37,528 nucleotides of DNA from a virus (IMGVR_UViG_3300030085_000171:1-37528), one strand, 5' to 3'; positions 15,444 through 22,647 are shown, numbered from the stretch's first letter. Program-made: numbers and translations. Notes: a model not told the origin generated them from the letters alone.

Positions 15444-15517
15444 TGGTGCTAGAAACGGTTGCCATAGCCTTATGGGCTATGATATTATTTATAACAATCA
15501 CATACATGAGGAGATGA
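15443..15517 (+). CDS. 24-aa membrane micropeptide
   Basis: ATG 15443 overlaps the upstream stop (TGATG). The product MVLETVAIALWAMILFITIT ending YMRR is essentially one hydrophobic helix with a positive end. Very short, so support is only the frame, the coupling and the membrane-helix pattern. Confidence 0.35.
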   Translation: MVLETVAIALWAMILFITITYMRR

Positions 15518-15520
15518 ATC

Positions 15521-15691
15521 ATGCGAGTTTACAAAACAGAGAAAACAATACGGGCCTATGACAAGGCCATTCTAACATGGGCCTTGACGGACGATGGCCC
15601 TGCTCATACGAGCAAAGTCAAAGGCAACACCATTATCTATTGGCAACCTAAGAGGTGGGTGCTGACTAACGTGGAGATGCGACATGGTTAA
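15521..15691 (+). CDS. 56-aa early hypothetical protein
   Basis: ATG 15521 follows AGGAGATGAATC. The sequence includes TIRAYDKAILTWALTDDGPA and IIYWQPKRWVLTNVEMRHG. Small, mixed alpha/beta, no family recognised. Overlaps the next gene by 8 nt. Confidence 0.5.
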   Translation: MRVYKTEKTIRAYDKAILTWALTDDGPAHTSKVKGNTIIYWQPKRWVLTNVEMRHG

Positions 15692-15845
15692 AATCGAACG
15701 GAGTCCCGTTGATAGTCACTTCATTTATGTGAGTGACAATCATGTGGATGGGCATATACCTATTCACTCTAAACGTGACTTACTAATGCTAATTAAGTTA
15801 GCGAGTGAGTCTTTGTTAATGCTAGAGGAGAAGAAAAAGAAATGA
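15684..15845 (+). CDS. 53-aa early hypothetical protein
   Basis: ATG 15684 lies within the end of the upstream frame, preceded by GGAGATG. The product begins MVKIERSPVDSHFIYVSDNH and ends LASESLLMLEEKKKK. A short beta part is followed by a helical lysine-tipped tail. No known domain. Its stop overlaps the start of the next gene (ATGA). Confidence 0.5.
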   Translation: MVKIERSPVDSHFIYVSDNHVDGHIPIHSKRDLLMLIKLASESLLMLEEKKKK

Positions 15846-16009
15846 CATACAAGGAAAAGAAAAAACTTTCTTATCTTGCATACAAGGAAAAGAAAAAACT
15901 TTCTTATCTTGAGTGGCGTCAGGAAATGGAGAGGCGTTATGATGTAATGCCTCGCCGTTACTTTAGAGAAGCACATATCATGTATCAGGAGTATTTAGAA
16001 GATGTTTAA
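15842..16009 (+). CDS. 55-aa protein with an internal tandem duplication
   Basis: ATG 15842 follows AGGAGAAG. Residues 3-13 and 14-24 are the same YKEKKKLSYL repeat, encoded by an exact 33-nt tandem duplication. The second half (WRQEMERRYDVMPRRYFREA) is helical and charged. It overlaps the DUF932-like gene by 8 nt. No family recognised. Confidence 0.5.
   Translation: MTYKEKKKLSYLAYKEKKKLSYLEWRQEMERRYDVMPRRYFREAHIMYQEYLEDV
15848..15913 (+). repeat. 33-nt tandem duplication inside a small gene
   Basis: Two copies (15848-15880 and 15881-15913) are identical except for the last two bases (GCA versus GAG). The unit is 11 codons, so the frame is kept. Near-identity implies a recent duplication. 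Confidence 0.9.
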
Positions 16010-16883
16010 CCATGAAGCTATTGACTTTAGTGTAGAGAAGTTCCCGTTGGTAGACGTACCCTCTGACATTGGAGTAGGATTGCGTCGTAAAGATACGGGA
16101 GAAACGCTTGCTATTGTGAGCGAACAGTATACACCCACCCAGTATCTGGAGATTACAGATGCAGTCGAGGAAGCTCTTAATCAATCGGGATTAGACCTGA
16201 CAGATGCAGAGTTTCAAACAATCCCGCATGATGGTGGAGCTAGGCTAGAACTTATTGCCAAGTTTCCTGCCCATCCTATGGAGATATCTGAAGGAGATGT
16301 GGTAGTTCCTGAATTTAAATTTAGGACAAGTCACAATAGCACATGGTCTAACAATGGATATGTAGGAGCGTTTAGATCATTCTGTTATAATAGTTTAGTG
16401 TCAGGTAATGTATTAGGATACGTGTACGGTAAACACACTCGGAACTTCAGTGTTCCACAGTTTGCCGCTAAGATTAGAAGTGCTGCTGAATACATAAGCG
16501 GCGATGGTATGGAGCAGATGCGTAAGTGGTATAACACTCCTATCAAACGTGATACTGCTATTGATCTGTTCACAGAAACGCTTGCCCATCGGCAGGATAA
16601 TGTTAAGCGTGAGCAGGTAGCTAACAAAAAGAAACTATCTAATCTTATGAAGATATTCGATGAAGAGAATCGTTATCTGTTAGGTCAAGGTAGGTATGAG
16701 AAGTACGCTCAACGTGATGAGGGTACATTGTGGACTGTATACCAAGCAGCTACATACTGGTCTAGTCATCCAGAATATGGTGGAAAGGAGGGATCGAAAG
16801 CACATACAACTAAGGTAACAAGAGAAGATCAAGTTAAGAAGATGTTAAATCACAAAATGTGGAAAGAGTTAGAAACTGTATAG
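16002..16883 (+). CDS. DUF932-type phage/plasmid protein
   Basis: 293 aa. Typical family blocks: PLVDVPSDIGVGLRRKDTGE near the N-terminus, VSEQYTPTQYLEITDAVEEA, FKFRTSHNSTWSNNGYVGAF and FRSFCYNSLVSGNVLGYVYG, KHTRNFSVPQF, and LWTVYQAATYWSSHPEYGGK near the C-terminus. These match the DUF932 (phage/plasmid-like) group, widespread in phages and plasmids with no proven biochemical role. It is the largest gene of the early block and follows a run of overlapping micro-genes. ATG 16002 overlaps the upstream stop. Confidence 0.8.
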   Translation: MFNHEAIDFSVEKFPLVDVPSDIGVGLRRKDTGETLAIVSEQYTPTQYLEITDAVEEALNQSGLDLTDAEFQTIPHDGGARLELIAKFPAHPMEISEGDVVVPEFKFRTSHNSTWSNNGYVGAFRSFCYNSLVSGNVLGYVYGKHTRNFSVPQFAAKIRSAAEYISGDGMEQMRKWYNTPIKRDTAIDLFTETLAHRQDNVKREQVANKKKLSNLMKIFDEENRYLLGQGRYEKYAQRDEGTLWTVYQAATYWSSHPEYGGKEGSKAHTTKVTREDQVKKMLNHKMWKELETV

Positions 16884-16895
16884 AAAGGAAAATAA

Positions 16896-17093
16896 ATGTC
16901 GGCAGAATCAAAGGTACTCCGCGCTCTTAAAAAGCGCAATAGGGTAACACGCAAGACAGCTATCGAACGAGGATGGGCAGAGAACTTGACTGCTACCATT
17001 TCTCGATTGAGAGCAATGGGACATGATATTGTCCCTGTCAAAGCACGTACACCAGAGGGTGAAAGCTATACACGCTATCGCCTAGTGGCTTAA
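16896..17093 (+). CDS. Small winged-helix DNA-binding protein
   Basis: 65 aa, basic. VLRALKKRNRVTRKTAIERG forms helices 1-2, NLTATISRLRAMGHDIV gives the recognition helix and wing, and SYTRYRLVA is the last strand. This resembles HTH_36-like or other small winged-helix proteins. It sits directly upstream of a region with nested inverted repeats (17105-17275), so it may bind those and control the genes that follow. That link is inference. Confidence 0.6.
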   Translation: MSAESKVLRALKKRNRVTRKTAIERGWAENLTATISRLRAMGHDIVPVKARTPEGESYTRYRLVA

Positions 17094-17104
17094 TCTACGG
17101 ACCT

Positions 17105-17275
17105 GGACATGTCTTTAAACTGTCCATTTGTCACGGTTACAGATACGAAAGTGACCCATTTATCGTATCTGTGAGAGTGTCAAAATGCTCGTAAGTAATT
17201 GAAATAATTGGACGAATAAAACCGTGACATTTCTTTGCACGATATGGAGATTAGTGTGCAATTTGTCACGGTTTT
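17105..17275 (+). promoter_or_regulatory. Three nested or serial inverted repeats with TGTCACGGTT boxes
   Basis: The 193-nt gap 17094-17286 has no gene after the false extension of the next frame is discounted. It holds GGACA/TGTCC (17105, 17121), a perfect 10-bp pair ACAGATACGA / TCGTATCTGT (17139-17148, 17163-17172), and a perfect 12-bp pair AAAACCGTGACA / TGTCACGGTTTT (17218-17229, 17264-17275) enclosing TTGCAC/GTGCAA. TGTCACGGTT appears twice in direct orientation (17129 and 17264) and once inverted. This suggests operators for a dimeric regulator or a structured 5' leader. Confidence 0.65.
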
Positions 17276-17286
17276 GGAGAGGCACC

Positions 17287-17469
17287 ATGAGTATAGAAAA
17301 AGACACTGAGAAATATGTTTATGCTTTGCGCTCTGCTCCTAACGGATGGGGTCAACATATGATTGATGGAATGCAAAGTCATGAGTGGCTGAGAATAATG
17401 TTTGACAACTATGGAAAAGATAAGGTAAACGATTATCTCGAAGACAACTACTGGAGTAAAGAAAGATGA
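17287..17469 (+). CDS. 60-aa early hypothetical protein
   Basis: ATG 17287 follows TTGGAGAGGCACC; an earlier GTG at 17224 would read through the inverted repeat and is rejected. The product (YVYALRSAPNGWGQHMIDGM, FDNYGKDKVNDYLEDNYW) is acidic and rich in aromatics. No known family. It overlaps the next gene by 4 nt (ATGA). Confidence 0.6.
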   Translation: MSIEKDTEKYVYALRSAPNGWGQHMIDGMQSHEWLRIMFDNYGKDKVNDYLEDNYWSKER

Positions 17470-17714
17470 AGAAAATAATCCATGTTAATCAACATGTGAT
17501 AAAAGCTAATCGTAAGAATGATACAAGAAAGCCGCCTTTGACTTGCAAGACAAGCACAGATAATATCTATGCTAAAGATATTATTATTGATGGACCCTGC
17601 CGAATACGCTATAGTCCAGATAAGCCGCTATCCTGTGGCGCTCATGTTTGGATTGAAACAGAATCAGAAGTTACCTTTATAGGTAAAGTTCAACATTGGA
17701 AGGAACTGGTATGA
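17466..17714 (+). CDS. Conserved small phage/proteobacterial protein
   Basis: 82 aa. KKIIHVNQHVIKANRKNDTR, then IDGPCRIRYSPDKPLSCGAH and VWIETES match a small family I recall in phages and proteobacteria (IHVNQHVIRxN...YSPDKPLSCGARVWIET). The compact beta-rich fold has no assigned function. Starts at ATG 17466 within the upstream stop and ends overlapping the GP88-like gene. Confidence 0.65.
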   Translation: MKKIIHVNQHVIKANRKNDTRKPPLTCKTSTDNIYAKDIIIDGPCRIRYSPDKPLSCGAHVWIETESEVTFIGKVQHWKELV

Positions 17715-18400
17715 CTACAACTACAGAACTGAACGATCTCTTTCGCTGGTGTGATGACATAGGACAGTTCGCTATTGACCGTCCTATTAATGACACAAAC
17801 AACCATCAAGGCTCTTGCGTACACAAGACAGAGTTTTGCAAGGCTACTTGTTTCAATAATAAGTTATATAAACTTTATCCTAACATGCATAACAGGGATG
17901 ATAGGATTGAAAGTATCTGGCAAAGTCTTGATCCTCTTTCCATCAAACCTTTTCTTCAACGTAAGCGTAAGCAAACCAAGCGAGTGCGCTTCATGACTAG
18001 AGGTGAGGCATTCGCTACTTGGTCGGATGTGCTCAAGGTCAAGGCTATCCTAGAAGATAATCCAGATACTCAATGGTGGATACCCACTAGAGCATGGCGT
18101 GATCCAATCTTGAAAGCACTGATTGAAGATATGATAATGCCATTGAAGAATGCAGCAGTAAACGCAAGCGTTGACCCATCCAATACGAAAGATGAATGGC
18201 AAATGCTACGAGAGGATGGATGGAACGTCATGTTCTATGGAGATGAAGACTTGACTAGCGTTCCAGACTCTGATATAAAAATGTTCTTGTGTCCTAAGAC
18301 TCACAAGAAACTGAAAGGACATTGTGATATCTGTAAGGCTGGATGCTTCAGTCCAGTGACAAGACAGCAGCAGCAGTTCGTCCATCTGTCACAACATTAG
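17711..18400 (+). CDS. GP88-like cysteine-rich phage protein
   Basis: 229 aa from ATG 17711 (overlaps the upstream TGA; GGAAGGA precedes). Key blocks: QGSCVHKTEFCKATCFNNKL near the N-terminus (three Cys), VRFMTRGEAFATWSDVLKV, DTQWWIPTRAWRDPILKALI and NAAVNASVDPSN, then KMFLCPKTHKKLKGHCDICK AGCF near the C-terminus (four Cys). This pattern resembles the phage gene product 88 family, which looks like a metal- or Fe-S-binding enzyme of unknown reaction. No classical CxxxCxxC radical-SAM motif is seen in the expected place. Confidence 0.6.
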   Translation: MTTTTELNDLFRWCDDIGQFAIDRPINDTNNHQGSCVHKTEFCKATCFNNKLYKLYPNMHNRDDRIESIWQSLDPLSIKPFLQRKRKQTKRVRFMTRGEAFATWSDVLKVKAILEDNPDTQWWIPTRAWRDPILKALIEDMIMPLKNAAVNASVDPSNTKDEWQMLREDGWNVMFYGDEDLTSVPDSDIKMFLCPKTHKKLKGHCDICKAGCFSPVTRQQQQFVHLSQH

Positions 18401-18409
18401 GAGTATGTA

Positions 18410-18658
18410 ATGAAAGATGAGGCAATCAAGCATGGGCATGTAAGCGTGCCTGTACTCAAGGCAATAAAAAATAATTGCATTGAGTGTAGTGGTGGGAGCT
18501 TTGCAGAAGTAAAGCTATGCACAGTTTACTCCTGCCACTTGTGGCCGTTCAGAATGGGAAAGAATCCTTGGCGTAAAGGAATGAGCCAGGAAGAAAAAGA
18601 TAAGCGCAGTAAACGATTAAAAGAGGTAAGGAAATCATGGGCTACAGAACAGGACTAA
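18410..18658 (+). CDS. Small zinc-knuckle protein paired with the GP88-like gene
   Basis: 82 aa. The core NNCIECSGGSFAEVKLCTVY followed by SCHLWPFRMGKNPWRKG carries four cysteines spaced as in a common phage/bacterial family (NCxxCSGGxxxEVxxCxxxxCxLxPYRxGxNP). A basic charged C-terminal helix follows. It probably binds zinc and nucleic acid. ATG 18410 follows AGGAGTATGTA and lies 9 nt after the GP88-like stop. Confidence 0.65.
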   Translation: MKDEAIKHGHVSVPVLKAIKNNCIECSGGSFAEVKLCTVYSCHLWPFRMGKNPWRKGMSQEEKDKRSKRLKEVRKSWATEQD

Positions 18659-18795
18659 TACCAGAATTGTTTTGTGATATCAATGACTTAATAGATCAAG
18701 TAAATGATCTTAAACCTACAGATTCTACCTTTGAGATTGCTAAATCTCTTTCTGATTTAAAGAGTAAAATCAGAGAAGAATTTGTAGGCTTCTAG
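18637..18795 (+). CDS. 52-aa acidic hypothetical protein
   Basis: ATG 18637 lies inside the end of the upstream gene after AGAGGTAAGG. The product (ELFCDINDLIDQVNDLKPTD, FEIAKSLSDLKSKIREEF) is helical and acidic. No known family. A promoter follows immediately after the stop. Confidence 0.5.
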   Translation: MGYRTGLIPELFCDINDLIDQVNDLKPTDSTFEIAKSLSDLKSKIREEFVGF

Positions 18796-18796
18796 A

Positions 18797-18825
18797 TTGC
18801 ATACTTAGATATAGTATGATATAAT
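18797..18825 (+). promoter_or_regulatory. Sigma70 promoter of the 18.8-20.1 kb unit
   Basis: TTGCAT (18797-18802), 17-nt spacer, TATAAT (18820-18825), with the predicted start about 10 nt before the ribosome site of the 70-aa gene. Confidence 0.65.
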
Positions 18826-18844
18826 ATATAGATTGGAGATTAGA

Positions 18845-19057
18845 ATGAGTAAGTTTAACTTCAAAGATCACGTACAAATTAGTCTGTCTTCCGATACTAT
18901 TTGCGGAGAAGATTTAAACACTATCATCATGCGATACAGTGACACCACATCAGTTACAGATATATCAGTAAGAGAGTGTAACAAAATACTCAACCATCAG
19001 ATGGAGGAGTGGGAACATGAGTACAATCAATACCTCGATTCCTTTAAATATAACTAG
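18845..19057 (+). CDS. 70-aa early hypothetical protein
   Basis: ATG 18845 follows TTGGAGATTAGA; a TTG at 18833 would overlap the ribosome site. Sequence includes FNFKDHVQISLSSDTICGED and VRECNKILNHQMEEWEHEYN. No known family. The end overlaps the next gene by 41 nt. Confidence 0.5.
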   Translation: MSKFNFKDHVQISLSSDTICGEDLNTIIMRYSDTTSVTDISVRECNKILNHQMEEWEHEYNQYLDSFKYN

Positions 19058-19205
19058 GAAAGTAGAACGTATTCATAAATCAGGAATGCGTGATCCTTAT
19101 TGGAAAGAGCGCAGACAACATCAAGTTATCCCTGATAAAAAGAAACAGGAAAGCAAAAGAAAGTGTAGAGAAAATGTTTATTATAGTTCAGGGAACGAAG
19201 AATAA
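19017..19205 (+). CDS. 62-aa basic hypothetical protein
   Basis: ATG 19017 follows GGAGGAGTGGGAAC within the end of the upstream frame. The product is strongly basic (ITRKVERIHKSGMRDPYWKE, KKKQESKRKCRENVYY). No known domain. It overlaps the next gene by 32 nt. Confidence 0.5.
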   Translation: MSTINTSIPLNITRKVERIHKSGMRDPYWKERRQHQVIPDKKKQESKRKCRENVYYSSGNEE

Positions 19206-19371
19206 TATACATACATGTTTAGAAGAATTACATCCTCTACCTAATGCTTATGGTAATGCTGTTGAAACATTTAAAACTAAAGAAGATGCAGCTAAATTAC
19301 TTGAGCTATTGTGGGATGTAGAGATTTCTGAATACGAAGAAAATAATATTCATGTATGGAGACTTCACTAA
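19174..19371 (+). CDS. 65-aa hypothetical protein
   Basis: The start at ATG 19174 gives a compact product (MFIIVQGTKNNIHTCLEELH, NAVETFKTKEDAAKLLELLW, NNIHVWRLH) with a beta-alpha-beta look. An earlier ATG at 19090 would add a lysine-rich stretch that duplicates the shadow of the upstream gene. The ribosome site is weak, so the start is uncertain. Confidence 0.5.
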   Translation: MFIIVQGTKNNIHTCLEELHPLPNAYGNAVETFKTKEDAAKLLELLWDVEISEYEENNIHVWRLH

Positions 19372-19442
19372 TGTTTCCACCTAATGATTTTATCGATGTG
19401 CTTGTACTTATAGTAAAAGCTATCGTGGATGCTCTAACATAG
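19371..19442 (+). CDS. 23-aa hydrophobic micropeptide
   Basis: ATG 19371 overlaps the upstream stop (TAATG), and the frame reads MFPPNDFIDVLVLIVKAIVD then ALT. It could be a membrane-associated amphipathic helix. Support is limited to coupling and pattern. Confidence 0.3.
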   Translation: MFPPNDFIDVLVLIVKAIVDALT

Positions 19443-19451
19443 GAGGTTAGC

Positions 19452-19661
19452 ATGAATTTATTAAATGTAATTACTACTTTATCTGAGATAAAAAGTAAAA
19501 TAGATGTAATCTATAACAATACTGAAACTAAAAATGTCAATGATAAATATATGAGTAGTTTAAAAGATGAAACATATAATGATATGACTAATTTAATAAA
19601 TGATTTAAGAGCAATACATAGAGAGAGACGAGGCTTGGAGATAAATGCATGGCGTATGTAA
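19452..19661 (+). CDS. 69-aa helical hypothetical protein
   Basis: ATG 19452 follows a strong AGGAGG. The product (VITTLSEIKSKIDVIYNNTE, TNLINDLRAIHRERRGLEIN) is helical and probably coiled. Ends 13 nt inside the hydrolase gene. No known family. Confidence 0.5.
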   Translation: MNLLNVITTLSEIKSKIDVIYNNTETKNVNDKYMSSLKDETYNDMTNLINDLRAIHRERRGLEINAWRM

Positions 19662-20125
19662 AAATATTTGTATGTCTGTTTGTACTATGTATATCTTCAA
19701 TCGCATATGCAGAAGAAGAGACAAATAATTTTGAGTGTTTAGTCGAAGCAGTATACCATGAAGCTAGGTCTGAACCTTTTATAGGACAGTTAGCAGTTGC
19801 TAATGTGATCTTAGAAAGAGTTAACCTAGCTCATTTTCCAAACAGTATATGTGAAGTTGTTCATGCAGGACACAGATGGAAAGGAAACATAATTAGAAAT
19901 CGATGTGCCTTTAGTTATTTCTGTGATGGAAAAAAAGAATGGTACAGTATGGATAAGAAAGCAATAGATATAGCTTATGACGTTGCTTCCCTAGCTATGC
20001 AGGGAGTAATGGTATTTTCTACACTGGGAGCCACTCATTACCATGCTAGTTATGTAGCACCATCCTGGTCTAACCACTTGGAAAGATTAGAACAAATAGG
20101 TACACACATTTTCTATGTTGACTAG
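19649..20125 (+). CDS. Secreted SleB-like cell wall hydrolase (Hydrolase_2)
   Basis: 158 aa. Signal peptide 1-21 (basic start, hydrophobic IFVCLFVLCISSIAYA, cleavage after AYA). Catalytic-domain motifs: LVEAVYHEARSEPFIGQLAV with the conserved Glu, ANVILERVNLAHFPNSICEV, CAFSYFCDG and GATHYHASYVAPSW. This is the SleB/CwlJ cell-wall hydrolase pattern, lytic-transglycosylase-like, acting on peptidoglycan. The signal peptide would allow Sec export, as in SAR-type endolysins. It lies far from the holin, so it may act in late lysis or earlier. Confidence 0.8.
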   Translation: MAYVKIFVCLFVLCISSIAYAEEETNNFECLVEAVYHEARSEPFIGQLAVANVILERVNLAHFPNSICEVVHAGHRWKGNIIRNRCAFSYFCDGKKEWYSMDKKAIDIAYDVASLAMQGVMVFSTLGATHYHASYVAPSWSNHLERLEQIGTHIFYVD

Positions 20126-20146
20126 TACTTGAAAATATGATACTAT
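20118..20146 (+). promoter_or_regulatory. Sigma70 promoter with TTCGTTTGAAA downstream
   Basis: TTGACT (20118-20123), 17-nt spacer, TACTAT (20141-20146). Both -35 and stop codon of the hydrolase overlap. Downstream, TTCGTTTGAAACGA contains a palindrome TCGTTT-G-AAACGA. The same TTCGTTTGAAA occurs after the promoter at 24776. Confidence 0.55.
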
Positions 20147-20166
20147 TCGTTTGAAACGAGGTTGAT

Positions 20167-20376
20167 ATGGGTAGAGTTAAAGATTTAGTATACACTGGAG
20201 TTCATGCTATGACTTATGAAAGTGATAAATATCTCTCTATAGCAGATGACTTATTAAGAGAGAATAAAATACTAAGAAAAAATGTTAAAGATTTACAAGA
20301 ACAATTACATAAAGCTCACCAAAGAATTAAACATCTTACAAATAATAAATGGTCTGAAGAAAAAGATACAAAATAA
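20167..20376 (+). CDS. 69-aa coiled-coil hypothetical protein
   Basis: Residues about 25-60 (ADDLLRENKILRKNVKDLQE, QLHKAHQRIKHLTNNKW) form a clear heptad coiled coil. ATG 20167 follows GAGGTTGAT. The stop is immediately followed by the next ATG. No family recognised. Confidence 0.55.
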   Translation: MGRVKDLVYTGVHAMTYESDKYLSIADDLLRENKILRKNVKDLQEQLHKAHQRIKHLTNNKWSEEKDTK

Positions 20377-20613
20377 ATGGATGAAGATAAAAAACAGTGC
20401 CAGGTATTTGACTTTGTTTCTATCAAGGAAGCGATAGAAGAAAAGAAAAATGAATTTATAAGTCAAGTTTCTGAAGAAGAGTGGGAAGATTGTATACATA
20501 CCTTGTTTATTTTCATGTCTGAAAACGGATATGACCCACATAAACAATCAGAGATAATAGAATTTGTTAAAGATTATTTTCCTGATCTACCAATCAATGA
20601 CAATGAGGACTGA
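20377..20613 (+). CDS. 78-aa acidic hypothetical protein
   Basis: Acidic and helical (FDFVSIKEAIEEKKNEFISQ, EEEWEDCIHTLFIFMSENGY, SEIIEFVKDYFPDLPIND). No known family. Located at the head of the replication operon, directly joined to the upstream gene. Confidence 0.55.
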   Translation: MDEDKKQCQVFDFVSIKEAIEEKKNEFISQVSEEEWEDCIHTLFIFMSENGYDPHKQSEIIEFVKDYFPDLPINDNED

Positions 20614-20616
20614 CCA

Positions 20617-20805
20617 ATGACTAAAAATTTATGGGAGAAAGAGGAACGTCAAGTATTTCGATCTCTCACTCGACAATACAAACAAGAAGGATATGATATC
20701 AAAGAAGCTAAGAAGTTAGCTAGAGAAGAAACAAATGAGATTATGTTAGACAAGAAAGAGTTTGCAGAAAACTTATATCAACAGGCTTTAGAAGACTTTG
20801 ATTGA
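20617..20805 (+). CDS. 62-aa helical hypothetical protein
   Basis: A charged helical product (EKEERQVFRSLTRQYKQEGY, KEAKKLAREETNEIMLDKKE). Short spacing (3 nt) to the upstream gene and overlap with the next. No known family. Confidence 0.5.
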   Translation: MTKNLWEKEERQVFRSLTRQYKQEGYDIKEAKKLAREETNEIMLDKKEFAENLYQQALEDFD

Positions 20806-21007
20806 TAACATTATAGATAAGATAATTTTAGTTAGAGCATTAAACTATGACGCATCCTTTAAGTTTACTCGTAAGAAAGGAGGTATGTTGTCTGTTTACA
20901 ATTCTAACAAAGTTGTTTGGATATATCCGTATCCAAATGTGCTATCACAATCTTATATTAGAAAAGTTCTTACAGATTATTTTGGTAACTCTATTATTAG
21001 GAACTAG
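20798..21007 (+). CDS. 69-aa hypothetical protein, likely TTG start
   Basis: The frame opens at TTG 20798, overlapping the upstream stop by 8 nt. The product (IIDKIILVRALNYDASFKFT, SVYNSNKVVWIYPYPNVLS) is beta-rich with a basic middle. The first ATG is about 17 codons in and would give a shortened product. No known family. It ends 2 nt before the primase-helicase start. Confidence 0.45.
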   Translation: MIDNIIDKIILVRALNYDASFKFTRKKGGMLSVYNSNKVVWIYPYPNVLSQSYIRKVLTDYFGNSIIRN

Positions 21008-21009
21008 TT

Positions 21010-22647
21010 ATGTCTGGTAAATGGTTAGAAAGAGGAGAGTGTCCTGAGTGTGGATCAAGCGATGCTAACGTAAGACACTCTGATGGATACTCACATTGCT
21101 TTTCTTGTAACACACACTTTCATGGAGAGGATGGACAAGTGGTCGTGCCAATGCAAAATAAACGAGATGGTTTTTCGGTTGGAGAACTTAAAGGTATCGA
21201 TGATCGTAAGATTAGCGCAGCTACATGCAAGACATACAATACGTATGTTAAAACTAAAGGTGGTACGGTTACACATCACATCTATCAGTACTTTAATTCA
21301 CAAGGAGACTTTGTAGGTAATAAGGTTAAACAAGTAGAAGGCAAGAAGTTTTGGTCTGAAGGCGACATGCAAAGCGCAGGTCTGTTTGGTCAAAACTTAT
21401 TTGGTAAAGGTGGAGGGAAGTATATCACTGTCTGTGAAGGCGAGCTTGATGCTATGTCTGCTTATGAGTTGCTTGGTTCTAAATGGCCCGCTGTATCAAT
21501 TAAATCTGGAGCGCAGTCTGCCTTGAAGGATTGCAAGCAAGCCTTTGAATATCTAAATAGCTTTGATAATATTGTTTTATGCTTTGACTCTGATAAACCT
21601 GGACGAGAAGCAGCGCAGAAGGTAGCTCAACTATTTGAGCCTAACAAATGTCGTATCATTAGCCTTGAGTATAAGGATGCTAATGAATACATCAAGATGA
21701 ATAAGCGTAAAAAGTTTACAGAAGAATGGTGGAATGCTGAACCCTTTACACCAGCAGGTATTATTAATCTTAGTAGTTTAAAAGATTCTCTGTATGATGA
21801 AGCTCACTTTGAGACTTGTCTATATCCTTGGTCAGGTCTTAATGAAAAGACTTATGGTATGCGGACAGGAGAACTAGTAACATTTACTAGTGGTGCTGGC
21901 ATGGGTAAGTCTAGTATTATCAGAGAGCTTATGCATCATCTGTTAAAAAATACAGAAGATAATATTGGTGTTCTTGCTATGGAAGAAAGCATTCGCACTA
22001 CAGCATTCAACATCATGGCTGTTGAAGCTAATGCTCGATTGTATATCAAAGAGATCAGGGATCAGTTTGATCGTAAGGACTTGTTGAAGTTCCAAGAGGA
22101 TACCATTGGTACTGGTAGGTTTTTTGCCTTTGATCACTTTGGTTCTATAGGTAATGATGAGATACTAAATCGTGTTAGGTTTATGGCTAAAGCTCTTGAG
22201 TGTAAGTGGATTGTGCTTGATCACCTGTCAATCTTAGTCTCTGGTCAAGAAGAATTTGGTGATGAGCGTAAGTCTATTGATATCTTGATGACTAAGTTAC
22301 GTAGCCTAGTTGAAGAGACAGGGTGCGGCTTGCTACTCGTATCTCATCTGCGTAGACCATCAGGTGATGTAGGACATGAAAATGGTAAAGAAATTACCTT
22401 GTCACACCTGCGTGGAAGTGCTAGTATTGCACATCTGAGCGATAGTGTTATTGGTCTAGAAAGAAATCAACAAGCGACCGATGAGGTTGAAGCTAACACA
22501 ACTGTTATTCGTATCTTAAAGAACAGATACACAGGTGATACTGGTATTGCTACGTATCTGCATTATGATAAAGAGACAGGTCGTATGGCTCAAATAGATA
22601 ACCCATTTGATGCGGGTCTAGAAGTAGATGAGGAGATACCTTTTTAA
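21010..22647 (+). CDS. DNA primase-helicase (T7 gp4-like)
   Basis: 545 aa. Zinc finger with Cys11, Cys14, Cys30, Cys33 (CPECG ... HCFSC). TOPRIM primase core: TVCEGELDAMSA near 140 and LCFDSDKPGREAA near 190. RecA-type helicase: GAGMGKSS (Walker A) near 295, LAMEES, KWIVLDHLSILVSG (Walker B) near 400, and GLLLVSHLRRP near 440. The C-terminal acidic DAGLEVDEEIPF is like the tail by which T7 gp4 contacts the polymerase. The protein unwinds DNA and makes RNA primers. It overlaps the polymerase gene by a base. Confidence 0.92.
   Translation: MSGKWLERGECPECGSSDANVRHSDGYSHCFSCNTHFHGEDGQVVVPMQNKRDGFSVGELKGIDDRKISAATCKTYNTYVKTKGGTVTHHIYQYFNSQGDFVGNKVKQVEGKKFWSEGDMQSAGLFGQNLFGKGGGKYITVCEGELDAMSAYELLGSKWPAVSIKSGAQSALKDCKQAFEYLNSFDNIVLCFDSDKPGREAAQKVAQLFEPNKCRIISLEYKDANEYIKMNKRKKFTEEWWNAEPFTPAGIINLSSLKDSLYDEAHFETCLYPWSGLNEKTYGMRTGELVTFTSGAGMGKSSIIRELMHHLLKNTEDNIGVLAMEESIRTTAFNIMAVEANARLYIKEIRDQFDRKDLLKFQEDTIGTGRFFAFDHFGSIGNDEILNRVRFMAKALECKWIVLDHLSILVSGQEEFGDERKSIDILMTKLRSLVEETGCGLLLVSHLRRPSGDVGHENGKEITLSHLRGSASIAHLSDSVIGLERNQQATDEVEANTTVIRILKNRYTGDTGIATYLHYDKETGRMAQIDNPFDAGLEVDEEIPF

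Noticed and set aside
15214-15522. 102-aa minus-strand frame
   Set aside because: It lies opposite several coupled plus-strand genes and has no ribosome site.
17224-17286. N-terminal extension (GTG start) of the 60-aa gene
   Set aside because: It would translate the inverted repeat; ATG 17287 has a good ribosome site.
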